A DNA stretch of 64,000 bases from Sorghum bicolor (lineage: Eukaryota; Streptophyta; Magnoliopsida; Poales; Poaceae): assembly GCF_000003195.3 (NCBI RefSeq), contig NC_012879.2, positions 38,646,565-38,710,564 of the forward strand, given 5' to 3'. Below are positions 46,260 to 58,596 of this stretch, one piece after another. The position numbers were made by a program, and so were the translations under genes. The notes beneath the pieces were generated by a model. It was not told the DNA's origin and made no database searches. It saw only the letters and a list, made by a program, of their open reading frames with translations. Every line of letters starts with the position of its first letter. Position 1 is the stretch's first letter.

Positions 46260-47599
46260 TGTTGACACTTGCTAACACCACTTGAATACTAGGTTGTCAT
46301 CCCCAGCATGGCACTAGAGTGTACTATGGTATTTATACGCACACAGATAATCCGCAAGTGCACGGATACCGTTGAAGCTTTTACCCAGTTAAAGGTTTTA
46401 TCGTATCCACAGGGAAACAGGAGAACTGATCTACGCTCTAACTTAACCAAGATAAGTAAATAGTTGTAAATAGGAAAGATGGTAGAATCGAATAAGAACA
46501 ATATTAAAGGTAAGATAACAATAGGTGATAATATAGGAATGGAGAGTAGAGCAATTCTAGTATATGGGCGATGGTAGCAGAATAGAGAGGATAACTATGG
46601 TTTCTCTACTTCAAAGGGGTATGTCTATGTCTGGGACGAACCACGTGATAAGAGTACACCACAAAGGATGCTTATCCTTAGGCCGATAAACCCTACCTGT
46701 CCTGCTAACGAGAGGTGGACTACAGAGGACCAACGTAACTGTCACCTACGCGGCCTACCACACGATCCACCTAGACAGGGGATATCCACAAGTAATCTAG
46801 ATCTAAGCACCTCGCTTACACCTATACTACAACTCTCACCTATAGCGTCCTATAGATTAGAATACTCAAAAGAGTTGTGAACCAGAACATACATAATTAG
46901 TAATTGCATAATGAATTAGAAGTAGATTACCAGAGTCATCCCATGAGCAAGCTTGATTAGAGCTTGATCATGATGAAGTACAACCGGAGGAAGAACCGAC
47001 AGGCCGGCCTCTCCTCCAATCCTCCCTCGCTCTCCATCTTGCTACTATCTAGATCTACTCTAGTTTAGAGAAGAGAGGAGAGCTCTCATCTCTAAACCCT
47101 AGCTTTCGCACTGTCTATGAATAATGAATAATGATCAAGGGGTGCCTCCTCCAGGGGCCAGGGGGTCTGGTTATATAGTCCCCTCAATTGAACCTGGGCC
47201 GTCGGATCAAACCGACATTGATTGAACAGTTATTCTTGATCCTTTAGGTCGGTGGAGATCTCCCGAGAGAAAGAGTCCCGATTGGGCTCCAGAGGTGGGC
47301 GGGCGCCCAGGGAAACAGGGCGGGCGCCCTGCCTCTGGACCCTCTCGGCCTCCCATTTGTTCTCGTGGCTTCTGGAGTCTTCTAGATGTAAGATAATTGT
47401 GCGGCACATTAATATCTCTATGTAATCCCGACGTGTGGTCCTTTCTTCCGTATTTCCTGATAACCCCCTGCAGAAATAGACAAACACCAAAACTCGTGGA
47501 ATTCTGTCAGATAAAACCCTAAGTCTAGATGTTGATTTCATTTGGATCCTTTTCTTTGTTTATTTGATAATTAAATTTGATACTTAAGGACCGTCAACA
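46260..47599 (-). repeat. 5' LTR of element D (1340 bp)
   Basis: Starts TGTTGACACTTG and ends GACCGTCAACA. Same length as 22480-23819, with about 32 substitutions counted by eye and no obvious indel. Confidence 0.92.
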
Positions 47600-49133
47600 A
47601 GTGGCATTACATGCAATTGTATTTTAGATATGATAAATTCCAGGTTAGTTCTCATAAAATCTAATTTGCCGAACGACCTTGATCAACCGTATTTGCAATG
47701 TTACAAAGCACTTGTTCCTATTCTGCAGAAATTAAGCAGCCAGAACTCCTCCAACTATCAGCAACAAAGAACCAAGCATCTGATGGGTTCAAAAAACTTC
47801 TCACAGTGTAGCTTTAAGCAGGTAATCATTGGTTATACAAATCTAGTCCTTCCCTAGTCTAATGCAATACATGTGTGTTGAATTGTATTCAGGCATCCTA
47901 GCGAGACCCAGAAACTAGTGAAGAGCCAAGTGCTGCTCTTCTTTGGAGGAGCACTCACACAAAACATGGTAGGTGGTCGAATACTATGTCAGCCTCAGTA
48001 TATGTGAGTAAATGTCTTGTCAAGCTATTTTTTCATAGCAGCTGGTTATGTCAAGCAACCCTTAACACGTTCTGTGTTATTTTATTTAGGAAAATGCATC
48101 CATGAAAATTGCTGAGATTGGCTTAGAACCTAGTAAACAAACACTTACAAAAGTTGAGGAGAACATGATTTTCAAAGAAACAATACAAGTCAAATCATCC
48201 AAGTTACATGGGCATGGATATTTGGCTAAGAATCCAACTCACAAAGAACTTATGAAAGAGAACCTTGAATTGCATGCACGTGCTCAAGCTGCAGCTAGGG
48301 AGAAGAGCATTGCTTTTGAGGCGGAGGTCGAGAGGCTCAAACAACAGATGGCGCAATAAGCTGAGGAAAGGGAAAGGGAGAAAGAAGAAAATAAGAGGAG
48401 GATGCAAGATGAGCTGAAAATGCTAAGATAAGCTTAAGAGAAGAAATGAAGCAAGAATTTCTTAATATGCTAGCACAGCACAAAGAAGCAACTACGAAGA
48501 TGGTAATAGAATAATATTTCATCCTTTGTCCTCTTAATAAACTTATGATTATGATGCCTAATCTTTTACCTCAACATTTGTATGTGTAGAGCACGCCACA
48601 AAACAATGCCAGAATACAAGATGCACCAAGCATACAAGACAGTGATGGGACTGAACATGAAACTGAAAATCAAGATGTGTTACAGCAGGTAATGACATTA
48701 TTGCACTGTGTTTCTTGTATCATGAGCAATGTACCTTGTATTGTATCTAAAATGGATCAAACAAGTTAATGTCTATAGACTCAGCCTGAAAGCGTTCTCA
48801 CCATACATAAAGATGCACCACCACCTACTCACTTCACTAGAAATATTGCAGCTCTCAGCAAAAATCTTTTCAACACAGACACAGTAAATGTGGCTGCACC
48901 AAAGACATATATCACTCAACAGCAGCTCATGAATAGAACAAGAAATAATACAAAAAGGAGTCAGGTAACAACTGCATTATATTTTCTCAGTTTTTTTCTT
49001 TGCTTGTGCTTGCTGCTAGTAGAAGTTAACAGTGGGGTCTGTGGGTTGGCACTAGATTGTTTGTAACCTGGAGAGAGTATTTTCAAATGATGTACTATTG
49101 CCTCTTTGACCATGCTTCATTTTGTAGAACTGA
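47600..49133 (+). pseudogene. PF03004-like gene, segment 3 (C-terminal exons)
   Basis: The exon cut by D resumes after AGTGG and ends at 47643 with a GT donor (YFRYDKFQ). The next exon (47729-47821) has the family pattern of Ser-rich residues, then KHLMGSKNF. The following exon starts at 47893 with an in-frame TAG (47899-47901) where the family has Trp-Arg-Asp-Pro, then RDPETSEEPS and RSTHTKHG. Later sequence encodes KLHGHGYLAKNPTHKEL and a charged coiled coil, with a TAA at 48357-48359. Exons ending near 48689 and 48965 and a last codon-plus-stop (49128-49133) have good splice borders. This is the strongest evidence for a plant En/Spm-type (PF03004) transposase relative. At least three stops plus two insertions make it a pseudogene. 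Confidence 0.6.
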
Positions 49134-51397
49134 AGATAGAACCTATGAAGGACATAAAATGGGATAAAACAACAAGCACTAAAAATAAGAGGTGAGAAAA
49201 ATTATCTTCTATTCAAGAATCTATATGAATAAAACATGTTTTACTGACTTTTAGTGCAGCTTCATTATGATTTTTGTCACATGTTTTCCACAGAATTCTG
49301 TCGCCTCTCACAAACCTTACTCTGATGCTACCAATTTCCTTTTGTTCTATGGGATTTGTTCAGTTCATGGATGCGATGTTCAGGGCAACACGACCACAAT
49401 TTGCTGGCCATAGATCTTCTGCCTGCTTGCAGTTTTAGTATTACCTACTAATGAAATTGGCATGTGAAACAGCTCTGCATCAACACTGGCTGTAGGATTT
49501 AGTTTTTCTCAGCTAATGAAATATGCAGTCATCATTAGAGTCGTATGATAATCACAGCTTGCATATTTACTTAAGTAGAAGTGAGATTTCGACATAATGG
49601 ATTCAAATGTGCTATTCTCTCTAAGATGTTCATATTTGTGTGTACATCATTGGCACATCTGAATTCTATGCTTCCAGCGTGCATTCATATTTGCGTGCCA
49701 TCATTGGCACATTTGACTCCTATGCTTCCAGCGTGCATATTTACTTAAGTAGAAGTGAGACTTAGCAAAATTAGTTTTCCCTAAGATGTTCATGCCAACA
49801 AAATTGGTCTGGAAGCATAGGATTCAATGTGCTATTTACCACCTTTCTGTCATTAAGATTACTGTAATTGGTTACCAATGTATGGTATTAAGGCACATAT
49901 GCAGTAATGTCCCGTCGTAATTAAATGGCTCATAACCCATTCTTTGAGAACAGTTACAAAAAATAGAAAGAATGCGTGAAGCCACTTATATATCATATTT
50001 CCTATTATATTTTCATCCATGATTAAATATGCTCTTCAAAGAGACTCCCTTACAATAAAATGATTCTTTTTTCTTTACAATTATGTCCTCTTCATCTGTC
50101 GAATAATTGAATGCTTAATTTCTAAGTTTCTAATTTCTCATTCTGATTCAAGGTTGTATTACACCTCGCCAGCTGATTGTACTATAGTACCATACCCTAT
50201 CATACCCCCTCTTCGCTGCTTTGTGCTGCAGCTGATTCTGGCTGCACTAGCAGCAGTAGCACAGCCAAGCTAATTTTGGCTGCCTTGATCTAAAGCAATA
50301 GGAGAAGCGGCGCCTACTGCTTATGCCAACTGAACATATTTTAGGCCTAGCAGCATCACTGATTTCAGCCGCTTACAGAGCAGCAAACATTGCTATAGCA
50401 CTATAGCAGTGTAGGCGTTGGGGCTCCTCTGAACACTGGTTGCTTGGCATTAGAATTTTGGTCCATTGTTTTTGCTTGTTTGTAAGGTCATTGAATTGTG
50501 ATTCCAAATATGGTTTAAGTGATCGTATGTAGTTCTGTGTCATAATAAATTAATATAAGTCAGTTTTCTTCGTTTTCTTGATCCCACAATTGGTTATGTC
50601 ACATGCTTGTATCCTGCATTCAATTAACTGGATCAATTAAACAGGTATCAACCTTTTCTTCAAGCTATGTGGATTATAAATGTACTACAATATTTCTATG
50701 TATATTTGGTATTAAGTTCTTTTGATAATTAGATTAGTACCCTGTTTCAAATGAGCATTGACCCTGTGGTCGAGGTGGAACCGACTGCAAGTCATTGTGG
50801 TTCAGCTTAGAACATGCAGAGTGGAGGATTCCTGACAGGGGCATATGGTGGTTGCCACCGTTTGTCTTTCTAGCAACTATAGATCAATTTAGTCAAAATA
50901 ATTTGAGATTAGTACATATATTTCCAAATATATATGTGGCTGTATGGTTTAATAACAAATAGTTGCTTTGCTTTTAGTTTATTTTTGCATTGGAAACACA
51001 TGTAAACATTTTGGTAGGAACCTATACTATTATGTATCATTGGCATGTGCTAGTGTCTTTTTACTCATGTGCAGGTAGCGAGAACAAGGTTTCAATGGGA
51101 GGCTCATAACGAAGCGAGGACATAGCCAAGGCGATGATATATTGCACTATTAGGATACTCGAGCACTGCATATAAGTTAGAACGATTTAAAAAATAGTCA
51201 AATGAGTGAATTGTGCACTTGTTTATGATTGAGCTACTTTTTAAGTGGTTTGTTAACTTATTGAATGAGTTATTATATTTAATATATATGTGAGTGCAAT
51301 TGCTTTTGTTATGGTTTATTTAATTGCATTGATGATTTATGAAACCTAAATTAAATGTTACTAGCGTTGCAATAAAAGCTATGCCTATGAGCCATGC
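49134..51397. other. Non-coding interval between the transposase pseudogene and element F
   Basis: No ORF of note. It contains the short repeats at 49561-49800 and a stretch rich in GCAGC/GCTGC words at about 50200-50430. I see no clear terminal repeats or host gene. It may include the 3' flank of the transposon from which the pseudogene came. Confidence 0.5.
49561..49800. repeat. Short nested direct repeats
   Basis: A 26-bp block beginning GCATATTTACTTAAG occurs at 49561 and 49735. CTAAGATGTTCAT occurs at 49621 and 49781. A roughly 55-bp unit containing ATCATTGGCACAT and CTATGCTTCCAGCGTGCAT is repeated in tandem between 49630 and 49737. The pattern suggests stepwise local duplication. Confidence 0.7.
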
Positions 51398-52500
51398 TGT
51401 GTGGCAATATGCTAATTCTTGATATTTTTAGCATCACTTCTTATTAAGTTGTCATCCCTAACATGATGCCCAAAACCAAGGATAAAAATAATCTACACGC
51501 AATAACTATAAATAGAATATATCTGCAAGCGCACAGATAATTCTTCCGTTGCAGCATTTCACCCAGGAAGTATTCCGAGTATCGTTGATTTGTTTTATGA
51601 CAAAAGGATAAAGAAGCATTCTATTCATTAGGCTTAGATAATCTTGTAGGAACTAAAGAAATAATTATGTAAATCTATCACGCCAATAGTACTAATGCTT
51701 TAGTGATAACTAGTCGGTAAAATATGATAAAGGATAACTGAGTAGTGAAGTAAATGGTATTCCAGAGATAGAAAATAAAGACTCACTAATGTAGCAAGAC
51801 AATCTTGATATTAAAATAAATAAAAGAAACCTATATAATTACTAATATAAAGTCTACAACATGCTAAACATTTTCATCTATAGTGTGTTAAACTCAGAAA
51901 ACATCATAAGGAGCATCAACTAATAAAGATTTTAAGAAACAACTGTCACCTCCTTCACGACCACACTCGGCTAGTCCGACGTGCAGGGGGTGGACTACAG
52001 AGGAACCAACGCAGCTGTCACCTATGCGGACTACCACACGACCCGGCACATCAGGGTGCCTCTGTAGGTACACAATATATCTAGACACCACGTCTACTTA
52101 ATGTGCACCACCTGACTCACTCGAGTACTGAATCAGGCGCTTTATGATCGTATAACGATAATCATCATAAACCACATCTATATCGAATATCCAATAATTC
52201 TACGGTCATCGAGAATAAATATGAGTGTAGCCTTTGACAGTAAATCTAAACTTGCAGCTAAACGTGTGATCCAAGAGGTGAAAAAACACTGCATTTTCTC
52301 ATGGTAGGTATAGTTTTCCAGTAGCTCAATATTAGTTTTACAGGTGATGCTTTTCTCTTTTTAATCATGATATATAATAAACGAAGCTCATCGTGTCTGA
52401 TAGTGTTCAATTCCTCTCTAGGAAAGAAAGTAAAAGCATAAATCTCAATGTGGGATGGTGGACTTCCTAAGTGGTATATTTTTGTTTACGTTCAAGTTAC
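51398..52500 (-). repeat. Probable 3' LTR of element F
   Basis: Contains the modules shared by the B, C, D and G LTRs: CTGCAAGCGCACAGATAA at 51532-51549, a CATTTCACCCAGGAAGTATT block after it, and a GTGGACTACAGAGGA...CTACCACACGA block at about 51988-52040. Both ends are unclear. TGTGTGGCA at 51398 is the best candidate for the left end, by likeness to element B. Confidence 0.5.
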
Positions 52501-52583
52501 TTAGCAGTGATATTCTCCCAAAAATCATCTTTCTTAAAATCCTTAAGAATATCAGCTATATTTACAACACACTGATTCGAAAA

Positions 52584-53178
52584 TCATAATGCTACACTAA
52601 CAGTTTTCCATGTAAGAGTAAAAGGTTTGTTGAACATTCTAAAAGAAACATTAGCATCATCAAAATCCAGGGAGCTAATAAATTCTATAGTGAGTAATTT
52701 GCTATCCTGTTCAGTAATTTCATAAGCATCTTCCCATCCAATCATTCGAAAAATCATCTCAAATTCGGAATCCATTCCGGTTTCATGGAGCAACGCATTG
52801 TCAAATATGGGTGTATGCGTAAACTCCTTGGTCTTTACCACATTTCATATTTCAACTTGAGGCCTAAGTGGTAATAGAATTTGATTAAGGTTTCTTAACT
52901 CATACCTCTCTTCCTGTTGGGAAGACGATAAAGGGGTGTGATGCTCGGAAAGTGATGGAGGATCGATGTCCATTTCAGAACCAGTACGTGAAGGTGCTTG
53001 AGATGATGAACGGCTCTGGGTGTTGTGGAATGAGAGTGTCCTCCCGATGCTCCTGAGTGCTCCTCAAACTTTGTGATTCATCCTGTCTTAAGAACCCAAA
53101 GAACACGAAGAACAAAACAAGAACAACAAGAACTAGTGAAACAAAAGAGATAGGAGAGGAGGTCTCCACTTGATGCAC
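52584..53178 (-). pseudogene. Accessory gene of element F, ATHILA ORF1-like
   Basis: Two minus-strand open pieces. 53178-52975 starts MHQVETSSPISF, includes a hydrophobic run that may be an unspliced intron, and turns acidic. 52841-52584 has the pattern MDSEFEMIFRMIGWED, SKLLTIEFISSLDF and VSFRMFNKPFTLTW. The second piece aligns in order with the element B accessory gene (GMDVEFGTIFEHLGW, SRLLTIQIL). This supports a shared gene of the ATHILA ORF1 type. The remainder of the gene is lost. A TATA box lies at 53397-53406. Confidence 0.5.
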
Positions 53179-53396
53179 TTGATCTTTCTTTTGTATCTTC
53201 TTTTCTTCTCTAATTAAGAGTGATAATTGAAGGCTAAGATTTTAGAGCTTGCAATCAGGGAGGAACGAAGTGCTCTGGTTTGGAAATGAGTGTGAGAGAG
53301 AGTGGAAGAAATAGGAGAGGAAGAGGAGGAAGGGGGCGCCGGCCAGCGTGGGTGTGGTGTGATTTGATGTGATGTGTGTAGGTCCCACATGTCTCC

Positions 53397-53406
53397 TTTA
53401 TTTATA
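53397..53406 (-). promoter_or_regulatory. TATA box before the element F accessory gene
   Basis: The minus strand reads TATAAATAAA, about 220 bases upstream of the first ATG. It lies at the same relative place as the TATA box at 18231-18240 in element B. Confidence 0.4.
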
Positions 53407-53731
53407 CTATATAATGATACAAGGATAAAAAACTAAATTACTTTTATGAATCTATAAAAAATTAGAATTCTAATGATAGTATTTTTTATAATTTTCTACC
53501 GCCAGAGTAAATTTCACTGATGGGGTTTTTACGCTCTGTTAGTAGTAATCACATGGGGTTTAAAACTTTAATTATGACATGCTTATTTTTATTTCCTTTT
53601 AATAGTGCAACTTGTGAAAATAAATATGCTAAAAATTAATGCGGGAATTTAATTTACTGATAGTTACCGAGTTACCTCCCGGCGAAGGTTCCGGATTTTT
53701 AAGTCCACCAACTTGGACTTCTCCAGTTGAA

Positions 53732-53887
53732 TTATTCTTTATGAATGCTCTCCACTATCAGAGATGTTGACTCAGCTTGATCTTCTTGATCCTTCAGAGT
53801 CTTGCATTGCTCGAGTCTTGGCCTGAATGTGAATCCCTCTTCTTGCCCATTAATGGTGAATATTATTTCTCTAGCTCCAAGGTTGAT
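53732..53887 (-). pseudogene. Retropepsin C-terminal piece of element F, left of H
   Basis: Encodes INLGAREIIFTINGQEEGFTF and ends at TAA 53732-53734. The residues continue directly from the ILG-containing piece at 61257-61330 once H and one TTGAT are ignored. It corresponds to the region after ILGRPFL in element C. Confidence 0.65.
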
Positions 53888-55674
53888 TGTCACACTCCAA
53901 AATTCTAACTTTGGGATATGACTTCGAAAACACTAAAAACAAAGACAAATAATTTATTTTTTTTTATAAAATGTTCCAACTTTATTATGTTGCCAACATG
54001 TTAGATAGTGGAAAAATATGGGCTTCTAATTTTAATTTGTAATTTCACTTAGTGGTTTGTGGCACTCATGCCGTGCACAAATGTTTATACTTGAAAAATG
54101 AATTTATTTGTTTCCAAAATACACCTAGGGTTTCATCTCATCTTCATATCCCTAAAATACCAAATTGGTATTCAAAACCCCAATCAAGTCTTTTGCTAAC
54201 ATCCAACAAAAATCTAGCATGTCCTATTCTCTTTTGTCTTTCCTTTCTTTTCTTTCTCGAGCTCTTAATCATTTTGGTGTCCATGGATTATTCAGGGAAA
54301 TATTTTATCATCTCTCAACCACTCATATAAATGAATCTTAAATTTCCTCTCCCTTTCATGTGAAAACAGTATCCCCTCTCCTTGTGTTGCAGCCCCTACT
54401 TTTTTTGTTCAAGCAAAAAAAATATAACAGTCACACATAATTCTTATTCTCAAATTTCCTTGACTTATTTTTCTCTTAATCACCTCCTCTTAATCTCCAT
54501 TTTATTTTTGAGCAGCAAATAAATTGCAGAGTGTGGCTGGACTCCACATTCCTTTACTCCACTCATGCAAAAACAGATGCAGTACTCCAATTGTTCTTCT
54601 TATCTTCAATTGCATGAAAGCATGCAGCAGCTATTAATATATTCTTTCCTTCCCATTCACGTGGAGAAGTAGCCCCTTCCTTCATAGTCATCCTCTCGCC
54701 TTTCTCCTGTCACACAATATTCTTCCACCTCATGCAAATGACAATACCATTTAATCTCTCGGTCCCTTAATTTCCTAGCTCAACTCCTCAGTATATTAGT
54801 TCTATATAATCTTCTTTATGTCTCTGTTTTGATCAAGCTCTAATGCCCATAAACACTAAAGAAAATAGATGGCTGGCCTCCAGAGTCTTCTGCTGCCTAG
54901 ACGCCACTCTAGTCCTCATGCCAAAACATGATGCAATATTTTTTTCCTTTTAATTTCATATACCCATCTCTCTCTTAATAGTGCTCCTTTAATCCTTCAT
55001 TTGTTTTCTACATTTGTTTCCACCTTTCAATTACATGCATACAAACAAACAACAATATTTTCTCTTCCTCATCAAGTGAGCAGCAAACCACCTCTCCTGA
55101 CTGTGGCGCCTTCTCCCAATTCTCTCATGCAAAACAGCAACAATAACTAATTCTTCCTTCTTCAATTCTCATGGTAACATCTTCTTTCTTTATTTCTCTC
55201 TTGGCAGCACCCCTACACTCCCTCTTTCCTGTGCATGCAACCATGCAGAGAACAACTAGCTGCATCTTCTCCTCATCTCTCTCTCACGCACAGCGAATCA
55301 CTCTCCTCCTCTATGACACCTCCTCCCATTCCATCATGCAAAACAATTGCAACATTACTCTCCTTAATCTCCCTCTCAATCTCTACTCCATTAATCTATT
55401 TCTTCAATTGCATGAAGGAGCAGTAGCTTTATTTCCTCCTCCATTTCTCCTTCACGCACACTGCAGATGGACAGCCCCTCTTCCCCCTCTCCTATGGCGT
55501 CATTGTCTCTCCCTCATGCAGAAATAACCACAGCCCTCCTCCCTTACTTCCCTTCGTTACACCTCTCTTTCATCCTCTCTTATGTCAGCTCCTTTACTCC
55601 ATTGCATGCATGCACATAACTACAGCAATATCTCCTTCCTGTCTCTCTCACGCAGGAGGCTCCCTCTCCTTCTC

Positions 55675-55684
55675 CTATAAATAG
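55675..55684 (+). promoter_or_regulatory. TATA box in LTR H
   Basis: CTATAAATAG follows a long pyrimidine-rich region. It is the most likely U3/R promoter of this LTR and suggests plus orientation. Confidence 0.5.
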
Positions 55685-56309
55685 AACCCCCATTGCCCCC
55701 TACAATTTCCCTTGCATTCCTTCTGTTCTACTCTCCCTAAAGGTATCTCTTGGACACCCCTCCCTCTTGCAGGTGAAGAAGAGGACACAAAAATACAGCC
55801 ATGGCTGCCTCCTTCCCCTTCCCTCTCAGTGCAACAATTTGGTTTTGCCACTACACATCGAAACTCATCACTGGAATCCAGTGCTTCATGCCATGGTATG
55901 GAGTTTCTCCTTCTTTGTTCTTCAACATGAAGCTCTACTCACTGTCCCCTGTCCGTTGTGACTCCACAGGGCAACATAACAGAGCTGCAGCACTTCATGG
56001 ATGCCACCCCGGCATGCCTTGTTGTTTTCCCGAACCAGCAGCCTCATCCCGTCGATCGTCAACCGCTTTGCTGTCCATCATCAGTGTTGGACGCCATCGA
56101 GCTCATCCCTGGCAACCACGAACCATGATGTGAGGCCCTCTCCGCTGTCCCCATCCTATATATATGTTCTTTTACATAAATCATGAGCCATAATCCGAGT
56201 TTGATCGAATTTCGGTGATGTAACCCTGCAATTGTGTTGCTGTCCTTTTTGGACAGCAATGATGCCGCCGGTTACCGTTCACTTTCCCAGTGATACAGGC
56301 CTCTAGTCA

Positions 56310-57180
56310 ACAAACCCTTTGATAATGATATAGCTCTTGATGTTGTACACACCTCCACAAATCAGTTTGGTCATAGGAGCCATGGTGCCAAAGTTATTGA
56401 TATCGTTGTGCTTGCTGCTCCTGCATCTATGCAGCAACACCCTTAACGATTGGCATGCATATTCTGGGCAATCCACAACTCCAATTGACAATACCTTGGA
56501 TCCACAAATGTATCTTATATTTGCACATGTCTCTGTAAATTTTCATGGCCATAGAATCTAAAATGAAAGATATGTCACATCTTTTTGTGCTCACTGTCCC
56601 TGCTGCCCTGCAGCAGTATTCATGCCGGTTGGCATATACATTTCCATTGTTCCATCGCACTAGTGACCATGTCCTTCAACCACAGCATGTTTCATATCCT
56701 TGCACACGTCTCTAAGAAATTTTATGGCCATCGGATCAAAGATGAAAATGATATCATTCTTTTTGTGCTCATTATTCCTGCTGCATCGCAGCCGCGCTGC
56801 AGCCAGTTGGCATGTGTGTTCCCAAAAATCCACTACTCTATTCGTCAAATCCACTTACCCGCTTGTGTATTATGAACTTGCACTTGCCTTGGAAAGTTGG
56901 TTTATCCTTGGGTACCATGATTGCGACGATATAGAGGTCAGAGTAACTGCTACAGCTGCTGTCCAGCAGACGTCAGTGCAACTCATTTTGCAGTCACGTT
57001 TCCCGGTCATTCAATACTTAAAATAACTTGTTCTTTTGCCACAACATACTCCATACAGTTCACAACAAGCCCACAAAATAGATCGCTGTTTGATACTTCT
57101 CTAGTCATACCATTGCTAATCATAACACCTGCTGTCCGATGTACACGTGCACTAGCACTTTGCTGTGTTTCCCACTAAAT
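56310..57180. repeat. Degenerate tandem repeat of about 180 bp in LTR H
   Basis: Successive blocks share TTTTTGTGCTCA followed by CTGCTGC(C/A)...GCAGC, then a GTTGGCAT box, then TTGCACA(T/C)GTCTCT, then TT(C/T)ATGGCCAT. GTGCTC/GTGCTT anchors lie near 56408, 56588 and 56766, giving a spacing near 180 bp. Weaker units flank these on both sides. Confidence 0.55.
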
Positions 57181-57483
57181 CATTCTCTAGATCGCTGAGT
57201 CCTCTAGTGTGACCATGTGTTAGTTGGTTGCACATGACTGCACCAAGTTTCAGTATGGCCCTTCCTTTTGTTGATCACAACCATCACTGCCCACTACACG
57301 AACATGTTCAGTCGGAGCACAACTTGTTACAATTGTGTCCCTAATTGATCTAGCATCCACTGAAGCACATCAGTTGGTCCTCGCAGCCCAGAAAATCATG
57401 TGTCATAAGCTGCAAGTACATATCACTAATCACGCCAGCAGCCTGCCTCTTAATGCGACCTTTCCTCTTCTTTCCTTTTCTTT

Positions 57484-57583
57484 NNNNNNNNNNNNNNNNN
57501 NNNNNNNNNNNNNNNNNNNNNNNNNNNNNNNNNNNNNNNNNNNNNNNNNNNNNNNNNNNNNNNNNNNNNNNNNNNNNNNNNNN
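57484..57583. other. Assembly gap (100 N)
   Basis: Exactly 100 N, a conventional placeholder for a gap of unknown size. It lies inside LTR H, so the true length of H is not known. Confidence 0.98.
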
Positions 57584-58596
57584 AACCATCGTCGCATCAT
57601 GGTTGGAAAATTCAAATCTTTCCCAACCACCACCATGTTTTTTGGGTCTTCAGGTTCTATGCCAAGAAATATATATTCTTGATAGTATCTCACTATACCA
57701 TCTCTCTCTTGCATAGCTATTTCCATGTATAAGTTTCCTTTCATTAAGCTTGCATAGTCATCTGATCTATCTCTTAATTCTTTGTATGCTTACATCATAA
57801 TATCCTATCCACATTGTATACAATTCTCTGGTCATTTACCATTCATCTATAAAACCTTATGCTATCTAAATCTTTCAAGTTAGCCGACACACATCATGCC
57901 TATTCTATTCCTATCATTTATATCTTCCATCTTCCACCTTTGAATTTTCATACCTCTTAAACCATAGCTTTGTTTAGTTGTTTTTGTGCTCAACATTCGT
58001 AGTTACAATCCTTACGTGTTTAAAACCTTTAAGTCTTATTTTGTAATGCTTGGTGTATTGTTTTTAGGTTCTCTTGTGATGCTTGTATCGATTGTTTGCT
58101 GACGTTAGAAGTGGAGCTACATGAGGAGTATATCTTTGAGAAGTGGAACCATCGGCAAGTGTTTTGGAAGGCAAGTGTAACATGAGTTCCCTTGTTACCT
58201 AATAACTATTTAATCACCTCTTCATGTGCATGTGTCTAATATGATAAACCCATAAGGACTTTACCTAGAACTATTGTATCTTGTATCCTTGTTTACCCTG
58301 GGGTTATGCATATGGGTAGTTTGCTTAGTCTGCAATCACCAAACTATATAATACTAATACTGATTAATGATTATGGAATCAATATTATAATGATGCTTTC
58401 TAGCAACATGGATATGAGGGGGCTAGAGCATTGGGCCTTTTTGGGTGCTCTAGTCTGCCCTCCGTAAGGACTGAATCTTAAAGCGGCAACCCAGAACTTA
58501 CAGTACAACCATGAGAATCACATGGCTCTGATCTTAATCAAGTATCTAGTACGTCTCTAGCTTGTTAGTGGTTACCGAAAGGCGCAAGAGGGGGGG

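Larger units (their letters stand above)
22480..47599 (-). mobile_element. Element D: minus-strand gag-only LTR element hosting element A and the tandem duplication
   Basis: The outer LTRs are 22480-23819 and 46260-47599, both 1340 bp. The duplication AGTGG lies at 22475-22479 and 47600-47604. The primer-binding site at 46234-46251 sets the minus orientation. Removing element A and one duplication copy leaves about 7.9 kb. It holds a 456-codon gag (46097-44727), a downstream ORF tail (30965-31198), a conserved non-coding region and polypurine tracts, but no polymerase. By eye the LTRs differ at about 32 of 1340 sites (2.4 percent). D is therefore older than element A, which lies inside it. 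The non-coding region and LTR U3 are related to element C. Confidence 0.92.

Noticed and set aside
49561..49800. CRISPR-like array
   Set aside because: Repeats are imperfect, adjacent and unevenly spaced in a plant genome; this is local tandem duplication.
50200..50430. Possible MITE or hAT-like fragment (GCTATAGCACTATAGC words)
   Set aside because: No clear terminal inverted repeats or target duplication could be found by eye.
55171..55527. 118-codon frame rich in Leu/Ser/Pro and other frames at 55235-57178
   Set aside because: They fall in the pyrimidine-rich U3 and tandem-repeat part of LTR H, with no family resemblance.
57335..57744. Open frames crossing the N run
   Set aside because: They exist only because N bases interrupt no codon; they span an assembly gap.
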